This document shows positions 23,527 to 33,172 of a DNA stretch of 64,000 nucleotides, piece by piece. This DNA is from Iris pallida (lineage: Eukaryota > Streptophyta > Magnoliopsida > Asparagales > Iridaceae), in assembly GCA_029216955.1 (NCBI GenBank), contig JANAVB010031417.1, positions 22,269,881-22,333,880 on the forward strand. Reading direction: 5' to 3'. The notes beneath the pieces are model-generated. The model worked only from the letters and a program-made list of their open reading frames with translations. It was not told where the DNA came from and searched no databases. The first letter of the stretch is position 1. Every line of letters begins with the position of its first letter. The position numbers and the translations under genes were made by a program.

Positions 23527-25547
23527 TGTAATGTCCCGCTCCGCTCGGTGCATTACGATGAGTCGTTGACTCGAAGAGTTGCGTTGACCCGATGAGGTAT
23601 CGATGCGAATCGATGCAAGTGTTAAGTTTGCCAAAGGTAAGCTTTGAGTCGGTTGGAATCTATAAATCAAATCGATGCAAAAGATAAGTCCCGTTGAGCA
23701 TGTACTTATTTTAGTTGATCTGGTGTACAGGCTATGCTTTTACGCTGGACGATAAGAGGTCGGCATTTTGCCTTATGCAATAAAGTATCCGCGAAACCAA
23801 ATCGTGGCCTTGCAACGGATTGTGGCATGGGCACGATAGGCCAAATCAATCAAGTAGTTCAAAGGAATGGCTAAGTCCGGGAGTTAGCTATGCGATCGAG
23901 TTATGGAAGCGAGACGCTTCAATCGGCGAGACGGCAAGGCGTATCGGCTTAAGGTGGACGGGTTCTTGACTCTCTCTCCCTATTCCTTCACGTCTAACAA
24001 AATATATTATGGTATGCGTAAGATGTTATCGAGTTAGCGAGCGTGGCTCGGCGACGAAAGGTCCAAGTATGTGTCGAACACTAAGATAGAGCATTGAACA
24101 ATCGAACAATTGACGCGACGTGCATCGAGTGTACGAGTCGCGGTAGGGCAATGATGGTAGAACATTGAAAGATGATATTGAGATGTGCATCACGTGCACG
24201 CCTCCGAGAACATTGAACACTAGGCGTAGAACATTGACTATGGCGTTAAGCGTGCCCTCGTGCACGGAAACTATAAAATGATTAAGTAAATACGGAAGTA
24301 GGCTATGCGAATAACATTGTGAACGGGACGCATGAATATGAGTACGAGATGACTAAGCTGTTGGACGTCGTGCATCATTATGGATGTGTTGGGGCATAAC
24401 GCCGACGGAGCTCCCCATATGGATGGTGGATTATGTTATGAGACGCGAATATGTTTATGGCACGGGAAATCGTTTATGGAACGAGACTATGTTTATGCGA
24501 TAGAGGATTTGGTTGGAATGTTATGTGTGTTGCTATGGTACATATTGCATGGTCAATGGACTCGGATGGCCCGTGCACAGGTGCGGCTTCCCTCGGACGG
24601 TTACGCCGGGGCACCGGGACCGTTCGGCCTAGGAGGAAATTATGTGTGGTATTTATGGTGCACATCATTCGGACGAATTGCGACTGTCCAGTGCTGTGAT
24701 AAGCTATGATATCCGTAAGTTTGGGATCCTTCGGATATTGGGCTAGCAACCCGTATCGAAGCGATCGTAGGCTTACACATAAGAGATGCCAAGTCTATTA
24801 CGGTGCGAAACACCGTGACCTTCATATAGATAGGGCCGATGGGCTGAGTTGAGAGTTGGGTGCAGGTGCAAGGCCTGTGACCCTTATGCATTGTCTAAGT
24901 TTATGATCGGTTGGTTGCGTGAGTTTTATGAATTCTTGTGCTAAGTGCTAACCATTGCAAGCTAGGGAACATGGGACGGAGATGAGCACGAACACTATGT
25001 TATGTTCATATTATGGCTAACTGTATCTGCTGCAGGAACACGGTATGGGCCATGAAACAGACCCTAATCCCCCACTAGTTTATGTGCAGGCTCAGGTTAT
25101 GATCGGTTCGGGACGGAGCTTGGCTTGGACGTGCCGAGGCATGGAGTCCTTGGCGTTCAAGAGGAGCTTCCGCATAGGCGTTCGGACTTGCGACATGGAG
25201 ATGTTCGGCCGAAGACTACTTGGTGGCTATAAAGAGGCATAATGTATGGAACAATGTAATCCTTTGTGAGCTAGAGAGATCATGAGCGTTGTAGCCAATT
25301 GCCATATATGTTGGGCTAATCAGAGCCTTTGTAATCTTCAGTTCATTATGAATAAAAAGAGATTCTTGTGTTATACTTTGCTTCCTTCCGCTGCTTATGT
25401 TATGAATTTGAGATAATCACTATGTGAACCGTTATCTTGCCTTGCACGAGCGCAACTCCAGGCTCGTGCGGCATCACGCCCCAGCGAGGATGATGATTCG
25501 GGTAAGATCTAGCGAGGACGAGCGATTTCCCGGATCGGGGTGTGACA
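23527..25547 (+). repeat. Right (3') LTR of the LARD-like element
   Basis: 2021 bp, TG...CA, followed directly by the TCGCC duplication and then copia gag. Confidence 0.92.
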
Positions 25548-25552
25548 TCGCC

Positions 25553-25740
25553 TGTCGCGACCACTTCAAGTAGTTGGACGTTCCTTCCAACTTCATCTCC
25601 AGCTTTCCTATTTTGTAGGGTGACGGATCCACATCAGTATGGATCACACGTGGGGTTGCCTCGGTTAATCTCTTTGATAGGATATCATCAACCAAGGCCT
25701 TCATCTCTTCGCCCGTCAGTTTGCCACTGATCGAATCCAT
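25553..25740 (-). pseudogene. gag: N-terminal part of the copia Gag, cut off by the LARD insertion
   Basis: The minus strand starts at ATG 25740 and encodes MDSISGKLTGEEMKALVDD. It reaches the UBN2 hallmark NYLKWSRQAM exactly where the LARD target duplication begins. The gag reading continues on the far side of the insertion at 17973, so the two pieces were one frame. Gag would have formed the virus-like particle. Confidence 0.9.
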
Positions 25741-26099
25741 GGCTTCTTCAACTGTGAACCCTATTCGTCGTCTTTTTCATCGTCTTCGACGTCGGAGGCT
25801 GCAACTTCAGAGTCTACAACTTACCCAACTACGTCGTCTTCGTCGTCTTCTTCGACGCCAGAGACTTTACGAATGCGCTACTAACTTGGCCAGTACTGGC
25901 ACGCACATATAAAGTGAACACGTTAGGACACCAGAGAAGACATGATCAGTCTCTATATAGATCCCGATGTGAAGAAGGAATAACAAAAAAAGTATTTGTT
26001 AGTTCCAAACGGCAAAAGCGAGGAACAGAGTTGGTGCAAATAAAGCATTTGGCAGCCGTTTGTCTTCGAAATACGCCTTTTTCAGAAAAAAAAAGAGGA

Positions 26100-26365
26100 C
26101 GGCTAGGGTTTGTAGGAGATGGAAAGGCTAGGGTTAGACATGGTGGTGGCTAGGGTTAGGGTTTGAGAAGGGGGAGGGGGGCTGCTGGAGGTCGGAAAGG
26201 GGGGGTGCTGCTGCTGGTGGTCGGAGGGGGGCTGCTGGTGGTCGGGGGGGGGTGTCGGCGAGGCGGGGGGGGTCGACGAGAGGGGGGGTGGCCGCTGGTG
26301 TAGGTCGGCGAGGGGGGTCGGCGAGGAGGGGTGTCGACGAGGGGGGGTCGGCAAGGGGGAGCGGG
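26100..26365 (-). other. G-rich leader of the copia element with telobox-like start
   Basis: Between the PBS and gag the plus strand is extremely G-rich (many GGGGGG runs separated by GTCGGCGAG/CTGCTGGTGGTC words). It begins with TAGGGTT repeats at 26103-26165. In the element's RNA this region is C-rich. Confidence 0.75.
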
Positions 26366-26419
26366 TGGGGAATTTTTTTTTGTTTTTTGTTTTTTTTGTG
26401 GAGAGAGAGAGAGGGTTAT

Positions 26420-26432
26420 GGCTCTGATACCA
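26420..26432 (-). promoter_or_regulatory. Primer-binding site of the copia element
   Basis: The minus strand reads TGGTATCAGAGCC, directly abutting the 5' LTR at 26433. Initiator tRNA-Met type. Confidence 0.93.
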
Positions 26433-26555
26433 TGTAGAAAATAATGTTTGGATAATTTTTATTGATGGACTACTTCACTACTTATAGGGAGTCTAGCTCC
26501 TCTACATACTCGATATTCCGATGTGGGACTAAAAGTCCCTTATTGATTCTCAACA
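26433..26555 (-). repeat. 5' LTR of the copia element
   Basis: 123 bp, nearly identical to 13464-13586, followed by the GTAGT duplication. Confidence 0.93.
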
Positions 26556-27019
26556 GTAGTTGTGCTAATTCGATTTGGATTGGTGGAAGAAACTAGAAAT
26601 AAATTATTGTATTTATTTTATAAATTAGTGAGCTTTTGCAGTTTTGACTTTGATCGTTCCGAGAATTTTTTGGTCAAAATTTTACACGTAAATATTGTTT
26701 TGTTTGCATTGTGGATTTTGTGAGTGGATATTGTGACTGTGTGTATGTGTTGCGCTTAATTTCAGTCATTTAGTATTTTTTTCAGTTTAGGAATGATTTT
26801 TCAGCTGTGGTTCCGCATGACAAAAGTAACTTGAAATATCACAATTGTAAAGCCTCGATCTGTCTGTGAAAGAAAAGCGTGTGATGTTTCTTGCATCCAA
26901 TTTTATTTGTTAGCACTAATATTAGGACGGTGCCATCGAGGTTATATATAGAGAGAGAAGATGGAGGGATTAGCATTCGTCATCGAATTTGACCGTAAAT
27001 ATTAGATTTTAAACTATCC

Positions 27020-27022
<3 letters not shown>

Positions 27023-27102
<80 letters not shown>

Positions 27103-27120
27103 TATATATATATATATATA
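27023..27120. repeat. (TA)n microsatellite
   Basis: About 98 bp of TA dinucleotides with one short A interruption at about 27097-27100. Confidence 0.97.
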
Positions 27121-27737
27121 TTTCGATACATCCAAAATTTGGACCGTTGGATGTTGATCCAATGGTTCGGATTGAATAATAGTGTAGAAACATCATTTAA
27201 TGCTGATTTAGACTTTTGACCTGTTGGTAACTTGCTTTAGCAGGTCATTCTTCACTTTAATTTTTTCAATGAACACTCTAAATTAACTCATATTTACTCT
27301 CTCTTTCGTCCATCCAATTTAATATTTCGTAATTTTTTTTTTGGTTACAGGCCGTCGTGGTGGTGGTGTTGGTGGTTGTGGTGGAAAGAGAAACGGAGAT
27401 GAAGAAGGAAATAAGAATCGGTTCGGATCGTATCGAACGTCGTCGAGCCCTCCTAGAACAACGAGGAGTACCAGCTGCGCCGAGAAGAATCGGTCCGCTT
27501 CGCGTCGGACGTCGTCGAGATCTCCTCGAACAAGGAGAAGTACCAGCGGCGCCGCTCTAATTTTACTGCCCATGCCATTGTCAGAAATTTTATTTTTCAT
27601 TTAACAATTTAATATTTTGTTAATAAAGCTACATGTCATGGTGGTGGTGGTGAACTGAGAAAACCTGCTTCTGAGGTCGGGCAGATTATTTTTTAACTTT
27701 TCTAAAGATAATATTTTCGAGGAGAATATTTTTTTGG

Positions 27738-27935
27738 ACGGAGAATGGCCATTCTCTTTGCTTTTAACACGGAGAATGGCCATTCTCTTTGCTTTTAATA
27801 CGGCGAATGGACGGAGAATGGCCATTCTCTTTGCTTTTAACACGGCGAATGGACGGAGAATGGCCGTTCTCTTTTCTTTTAACACGGAGAATGGCCATTC
27901 TCAAGGAGAATGGCCATTCTCCGTTCCTTTAACAT
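27738..27935. repeat. Minisatellite of the palindrome GAGAATGGCCATTCTC
   Basis: The 16-bp palindrome occurs about six times (one copy with GGCCGT), spaced by CTTTGCTTTTAACACG-like linkers. The same ACGGAGAATGG word builds the macrosatellite at 46401-47483. Confidence 0.88.
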
Positions 27936-28229
27936 GGAGAATGACCATTCTTCGTTCTTTGAAAACGGAGAACGGACACTCTCTGTGCTTTTAACAAAGT
28001 ATGGTACATTTAGGAATGGAAATGTTCAAGTATCTCATATTTTTTTCACCAAATATTTACAGTATTTTTAATATCATTTACCATAGTACATTTATTTAAT
28101 ATTAAATCATTTTCAAGAAAATTCGAATATCATTTTATCAGGCTTCCACTGTATGGCTGAACAAAATTTCTTGCGAATGTTCGAATATAATTAACCTACT
28201 ATCAAAGAGAATTTTTCTTACATTATATT

Positions 28230-28425
28230 ATGCATTACACTGGCATCGACTTCATATTGATGGCATCGATGTACTGATGGCAATAACAAAGGATGAACAG
28301 GCAGGATTACAATTATGTTTCAGCAATAACAAGGAATAAACAGACAGGATTACAATTTTGCTTCAGCAATAACAAGGGATGAACAGGCACTGGCATCGAA
28401 TTCATACTGATGGCATCGATGTAAT
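28230..28425. repeat. Short tandem repeat cluster
   Basis: A CAATAACAA(A/G)GGATGAACAGGCA-like unit occurs three times. It is bracketed by two copies of ACTGGCATCGA(A/C)TTCATA(C/T)TGATGGCATCGATGTA. Confidence 0.75.
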
Positions 28426-29251
28426 AATTTTTTTACAGAAAGCAAAACACATTACAATCAAATAAAGTTTTAGTGGTCCCAGGAATGCATCCGTAATGAA
28501 GCCACCTGTAAACCCTAGGAATGCACCCAGGACTCATGAAATCTGTGATGGGCATCTGCAAATCAAAGGAATACACCAAAATATCAATATCATCTATGAA
28601 GGCCAACTGCCAACCAAATAAACGCTTCAACCAAAAAATTATAATCAAATTAAGTATACTTCATTCCAAGTCCAATAAACTGCATAATTCACGTTACAGT
28701 AATCTGTCCAATCCACGTTAGTAATTCAACATAGAACCTGCATAATTCATAATACAATAATCCAAATAAATATCAGACCTACTCTAAATTTAAGACCATA
28801 TTACATTTTCAAAACAAATTATGAACTATGCACTTAGTACAAGCGAAAAGTTTAGTCTTAAAATATTTCAAACACAAAATTTAGTTTGACCGCCATGACC
28901 AACAAATATTCAGAACCATATTACAAGTCAAATATTACTTCCAAATTGAAATAAGAGACATTCAAAACTCAAAAGATGAATCTTCATAGCCATCTCCATC
29001 TTCTTCTTCTTGTTTTTTTTTTTCCTACTTCTTCTTCTTTCTCAAAATATCCTTCACCTACACCTTGAGGGACGGATTAAGAAAAATTATAGTCAGTATG
29101 GACTTACTGTATATGTAGAAATGACATCCAGAAACATAAATAGAAGTATCAAAGTGATGTCTAGCATTAAAGTGTCAATGTGCACAGTGTGTATTTTTAC
29201 ATAAGAGTTTGGGCTAGCCCCATTTACCTTCTTCACGAGGGAAGGAAAATC

Positions 29252-30634
29252 TTATTCTTGGTCAGCAAATTCAACCTCTATCTGGTTAATCTTATCCAGA
29301 ATCAATTTCTGGTTGTCGGATATAGTCTTCATCTCTTTGAAGACATTCTTAAAGTTTGCAGCAACAAAATTGTATAGATCATCAACCCTGTCCTTAGTGT
29401 TTTTGATTCCATAAGTTGATGGTTTTCCAGATGTTGATGGTTTGCTTGCAGCTGCTGCCCGTTTTCCAAACATTCGAGTGAAGGTTAGTTTTCTCATGGG
29501 GCCTTTGTTTTTAATATAAACATCCCCTGCTAAGCTTGGGACAGAATGTTTATCAGCCATCGAGCATACAAATCCTCCGAAAGGGAGAGCTGTCCTTGCA
29601 GTTGGTTTTCCCACGAGATGCATCATTCTACTGAACATGTAGGAACCTATATCCATCCTTTTTTTCTTCTCCATATAATAAAGAAATTTTACTCTCTCGG
29701 GATGGATGGAAAATCCATGTCCAGTAGGGTTGAGTGTTTGAGATACGTAGGCATGCAACAATTTATACAAAGTTTTTAATTGATCTTTGTATACATTTTG
29801 AGGGGTCTTGGCACCCATTGAAACACCTGTAATCTCATGAATTGCATCCGTCATGGAAACATTATCAATATCTTTCATATCAAACTCAGGAACTGGATCA
29901 AATTCATAAAATTCGTTGATGACAGGAGCATTTACCCTAATCAGTTTCCCTCTCAGAAATACCAGTGGTTGATCCTCTTCTTTTTCTTTAATTTCAGCCG
30001 AAAGATTTGAGTAAAATTCTCTTACTATTGTTTGGGAGATTTTCTCAAGACAGGATTTGTTCAGTTTCTCCAATTGGTAGAATTTTAATATATCCAGGAA
30101 AGCTTCATCTTCGACATCATCCATCTTAATTGATCTTTCAGGCATAACAGCTTTTTTCTTGAAATATTTAATGTAAATCTTCTTAGTTTTAGAGTCTTTA
30201 AATTTTTTTACCTCCTCTCCAGCCTGGAACTTATTTGATGATTGCTCTTCCTCTTCATTTTCCTCTTCTGATGAGGATTCAAAATCCACAGAGTACGCTG
30301 ATGACTCTGTATCCGTTGCCACCTTAGCCTTCGCTTGAGTACGTCTTTGATCTTCATAAGTTGAGTCTTCCGACGACTCTGTATCGAAGATATATTTTCT
30401 GGTCTTTGTCGAGTAATAAGTGTTTTTAGCCTTTTTTGCACGCGGCTTGGCTGCCGCCTCCGCTTTCATCGTCGATGCCGACGCCGCTGCTTCCGCCGCT
30501 GCCCTTTCGGCCTCTGCCCTAGCGACCATAATCTTGGTTTTCGCCGCCCTTGCAAGTTCTGCCCTTCGGGCCTGTATCGCATCCCTTTGTGGATTCTTCC
30601 CCTTCGTCGACGGTCGTTGTTTCTTCGACGGCAT
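29252..30634 (-). CDS. Intact ORF of the 'putative plant transposon protein' kind, 460 residues
   Basis: One uninterrupted frame. Residues 1-75 are basic and alanine-rich, probably helical or coiled (many RAEAERAAAEAA words). Residues 85-135 are acidic and serine-rich (FESSSEEENEEEE). Residues about 165-390 hold the folded part, with VREFYSNLSAEI, VFLRGKLIRVNAPVINEFY and a later LLHAYVSQTLNPTGHGFSIHPERV. That pattern matches the plant-specific domain often named 'putative plant transposon protein', which is common in plant repeat families and whose function is not known to me. The C-terminal 55 residues look like a coiled coil (FKEMKTISDNQKLILDKINQIE). It ends 0.5 kb from the Ogre-type LTR but lies outside its target duplication, so it is not part of that element. 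No TATA box or intron was identified. It could be a recent, still-open transposon gene. Confidence 0.65.
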   Translation of the reverse strand: MPSKKQRPSTKGKNPQRDAIQARRAELARAAKTKIMVARAEAERAAAEAAASASTMKAEAAAKPRAKKAKNTYYSTKTRKYIFDTESSEDSTYEDQRRTQAKAKVATDTESSAYSVDFESSSEEENEEEEQSSNKFQAGEEVKKFKDSKTKKIYIKYFKKKAVMPERSIKMDDVEDEAFLDILKFYQLEKLNKSCLEKISQTIVREFYSNLSAEIKEKEEDQPLVFLRGKLIRVNAPVINEFYEFDPVPEFDMKDIDNVSMTDAIHEITGVSMGAKTPQNVYKDQLKTLYKLLHAYVSQTLNPTGHGFSIHPERVKFLYYMEKKKRMDIGSYMFSRMMHLVGKPTARTALPFGGFVCSMADKHSVPSLAGDVYIKNKGPMRKLTFTRMFGKRAAAASKPSTSGKPSTYGIKNTKDRVDDLYNFVAANFKNVFKEMKTISDNQKLILDKINQIEVEFADQE

Positions 30635-31130
30635 TTTGATTAGAAGAGGGTTTGGGAGAGGGTTTGGGAGAAGGAAGAGGGTTTGAGAGAAGTAGAGGAA
30701 AAATTCGACCGTCTTATGTGACCTTGGGAAGTAAAAAAATTAGAATAGTTTTGAGTCTTAAATTAAATTTATTACTATTATTACTAGTATAAGACGGTCG
30801 AATTTATTACTATTAAATTTAAAAAACTACTTTCCAAAATTAAATTTATTACTATTATTACTAGTATATATCCATATGAAATCACTACATAAATCTTTGA
30901 GATTTTGAGACCCTAATTTTAAAAACTACTTTCCAAAATTAAATTTATTACTATTATTACTAGTATATATCCACGTGTTCCGTATAAATTATTGAAAAAT
31001 TTGGCAGAAAAAATGTGGTGGAAACATGTTTATTTAAAAAATTTTGACAACATATTTAAGAATGTGAAGTTTAATCTCAATATTTCTATTTTTCGAATAT
31101 TTGATTAAATTTTTGAAAATAAGAAGACTA
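30635..31130. other. Upstream AT-rich DNA with inverted and direct repeats
   Basis: AAATTCGACCGTCTTAT near 30702 has its perfect complement near 30785 (17 bp). The phrase TTTATTACTATTATTACTAG recurs three times between 30766 and 30965. No gene was seen. Confidence 0.7.
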
Positions 31131-31135
31131 TGTAC

Positions 31136-32263
31136 TGTTTCACTTAACAAAATTGTCAAACAAAAGTTGAATTTTGAAAATAAAACGAGAAAAAGTACAA
31201 GAAGTACAAATTTGATTCTGGAAAAGTATTTCTATGGAAGTCTGATCTGTAAATGATCACTTTGTTCCTTGGACCATATGATGATGATGAAGATCACTGC
31301 TTGAAGTAGAACAACTTGGAAGAACTAAGTCACCAGAAAGGTATCGACGCACTTGGGCACTGATGGCGAGGCCGAATGCTTTCCTGCTTTGCTTCACTCT
31401 GTTCTGAAAGAAAAGTTGAAGAAGAATGCTCTGGAGAATCAAAATCTCGAAGTTCTGATCTCTGTATTCTCTCCTGTCTCTCTGTGTGTCCGTCTTATGA
31501 GAAAAATAAGTCTATTTATAGACTTGGGCTCTTGTGCATAAAAACTCAGCAAAAGTTCCGCCTTTACGCTAACAACCGCCACCCACGATCAAAGTCATCC
31601 TCTGTATACGTTGACACATGTCCCATCAATTAAGTAAGAATAGGATGCACGTACACACGTTCTTCGGGATGTGTGGCATAAAAGCCATGTAGGCAAACCA
31701 CGTTCCAAATTGATCAGAAAGAACAAGGCGTAAAAATAGCCCCAATGTGCTCTGAGCGTAAAGCAGTAGATTGGGCGTAAAGTAGCCCCGACATAGACTT
31801 CCCGCGTAAAGTGGTTGTTAAGTAACCTTGAGCGTAAAAGATAGCTCAAATAGACTTTACGCACACGTCAACTGTTGAGCGTAAAAGCTCGTTAAGTCTT
31901 CGTGCGTAAAAGAAGCCATAGTGTGAGCGTAAAGTAGCTCAATCCACATACTAAACGACAACATTGGTCTCTGTGTAAAGACAAATTCCTTTGAATTCTG
32001 TGATATATGTCATCATTAATATCTTCATGTCAGAGTTTGCATTAAATGCGAGACTTGACAGCTTTGTCCAGCGTAAAAGAGGCTGCTCTGTCCTTGGCGT
32101 AAAACCATAGGTATAGACCCGAGCGTAAAATGATCAGTCTGCTTAGGCATAAAGCGATTAGCCTTGTCTTGGGCGTAAAGAAATTACCCGTTCTGCTAGG
32201 CGTAAAGCAGATCACTTATGAATGAGATGACTCTTTCTTTGAAGCACTTTTTACGCTCCTACA
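31136..32263 (-). repeat. 3' LTR of Ogre-type element 1
   Basis: It contains about 15 copies of GCGTAAA or its complement in the U3 part. Variants such as GCATAAA here correspond to intact GCGTAAA in the other LTR, consistent with CpG decay. Confidence 0.93.
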
Positions 32264-32275
32264 AGACCCCCTTCA
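32264..32275 (-). promoter_or_regulatory. Polypurine tract of Ogre-type element 1
   Basis: The minus strand reads GAAGGGGGTCT directly before the 3' LTR. Confidence 0.8.
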
Positions 32276-32544
32276 AAGTTTTCAAATATCTCCAAAATTT
32301 GAAACACTTTGAACAGAAGCGTAAAAGTTGAGATTTGATCAGTCAGCGTAAAATTTGGGATACGCAACAGTCATCCGCGTAAAAGCGGAGATATCCAACA
32401 GTCGGCGTATTTTTCAAAAGAAAATTAATGTCGGTCAATACTTAATCCGCAACAATAAATTTCTTTCTCGAAACTTTTGAATGTCTCTTCATCTTTTCGA
32501 GTAAGCAGTTTCCAACGAGGAATGTGAAGAGTTGCTTTGGTTTG

Positions 32545-32553
32545 TATAAATAA
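32545..32553 (+). promoter_or_regulatory. TATA box of antisense gene 1
   Basis: TATAAATAA on the plus strand, 49 bp before the ATG of antisense gene 1. This is a normal plant core-promoter spacing for a short leader. Confidence 0.7.
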
Positions 32554-32593
32554 GGACAAATTCTTTATTCTTGACATTCATCCTTGTTTTGTC

Positions 32594-32848
32594 ATGGCGC
32601 CGAAGAATGAGATTACCAACAATGAGGCTTCGAGCTCCAGGCTTGATTTCGAGCGAGCGTGCAACCTTTTAGAGTGTTTTGGAGTGACTCCTGCAGTCTT
32701 TAGTCGCATTGATGGTGGTCCCCCAACTGCGTACGAAGGGCCAGGAGATGCCGAAGCGTTTCTTAATCTGATGCGCCGCTCCGGGATTCGCAATATGCGT
32801 GAACTAGGTGTCTCCCTTCGTCAGCCCAACGAAGGAGAGAAAAAATGA
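32594..32848 (+). CDS. Antisense gene 1 of the Ogre-type element (84 residues)
   Basis: It begins MAPKNEITNNEASSSR. It is followed by a likely helical core (LDFERACNLLECFGVTPAVFS, then DAEAFLNLMRRSGIRNMREL) and a basic end. It runs opposite to gag-pol, between pol and the 3' LTR. A TATA box lies 49 bp upstream and AATAAA at about 32905 downstream. I chose the ATG at 32594 rather than an upstream in-frame ATG because the latter lies before the TATA box. A homologous gene stands at 45673-46002 (MAPK start, SSSR, hydrophobic core, then RAGVRTLQDF). Antisense ORFs between pol and the 3' LTR are known in Tat-group elements, but no function is established for them that I know of. Small size is a caution. 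Confidence 0.6.
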   Translation: MAPKNEITNNEASSSRLDFERACNLLECFGVTPAVFSRIDGGPPTAYEGPGDAEAFLNLMRRSGIRNMRELGVSLRQPNEGEKK

Positions 32849-33086
32849 TGTTTTTATGTATTGCGAATCTTTTATCTATAGGGGTCCACTTCCCCCTTTA
32901 TAAATAAAATTTTGCTGTTGACCTCATCTATTGACACGCACTTGTTTATGCACTTCTTTTGACTGCTTCTGTGGTTGTTAATTCCCAAGAAACAAACCAA
33001 CACGTGGCATCTGTCTTGTGGTTACGAGAGCTTTTAAATAGGATCTTTCCCCGAAATAGACTCATCCCAACAGTTTCTTCAGCCTT

Positions 33087-33094
33087 TATAAGTA
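33087..33094 (+). promoter_or_regulatory. TATA box of antisense gene 2
   Basis: TATAAGTA (in CCTTTATAAGTAGCC), 86 bp before the ATG of antisense gene 2. Confidence 0.6.
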
Positions 33095-33172
33095 GCCGAG
33101 AATGTTTCATATATTCTCGTACTCATTCCTCTGAAGATAACTTTCTGTGATGTTGTTCTCCAACAAATAACA

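Larger units (their letters stand above)
17979..25547 (+). mobile_element. Nested LARD-like LTR retrotransposon without coding capacity, 7.57 kb
   Basis: Long LTRs (17979-20143 and 23527-25547) begin TGTAATGTCCCGCTCCGC and end GTGACA (GTGATA in the left copy). The target duplication is TCGCC at 17974-17978 and 25548-25552, inside copia gag. A PBS follows the left LTR and sets the plus orientation. The 3.4-kb interior has no frame with Gag or Pol similarity; the longest open frames are about 110-115 codons. Large LTRs and a non-coding interior fit a large retrotransposon derivative, presumably mobilised in trans by a Ty3/gypsy relative. The phrase GAGGACGAACCTAATTTTGA just before the right LTR resembles the end of plant chromovirus-type elements. 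Confidence 0.88.
13464..26555 (-). mobile_element. Complete decayed Ty1/copia element, split by a nested retrotransposon
   Basis: Two 123-bp LTRs (13464-13586 and 26433-26555, two differences by eye) start TGTAGAAAATAATG and end TCTCAACA. The element is flanked by the 5-bp duplication GTAGT at 13459-13463 and 26556-26560. Removing the nested insertion at 17979-25547 and one copy of its TSD leaves about 5.5 kb, a normal copia size. Gene order on the minus strand is gag, protease, integrase, RT, RNase H. At least two in-frame stops and several frameshifts make it non-autonomous today. Confidence 0.93.
26561..29251. other. Intergenic DNA with several simple repeats
   Basis: I see no supported gene. 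It contains a TA microsatellite, a duplicated CGTCGTCGAG..GTACCAGC(T/G)GCGCC module at about 27440-27555, a palindromic minisatellite at 27738-27935 and a small repeat cluster at 28230-28425. These are listed separately where clear. Confidence 0.55.

Noticed and set aside
26103..26165. Interstitial telomere
   Set aside because: Only a few scattered TAGGGTT units inside a retrotransposon leader, not a telomeric tract.
27014..27196. 60-codon minus frame
   Set aside because: It reads a TA microsatellite as Tyr-Ile repeats.
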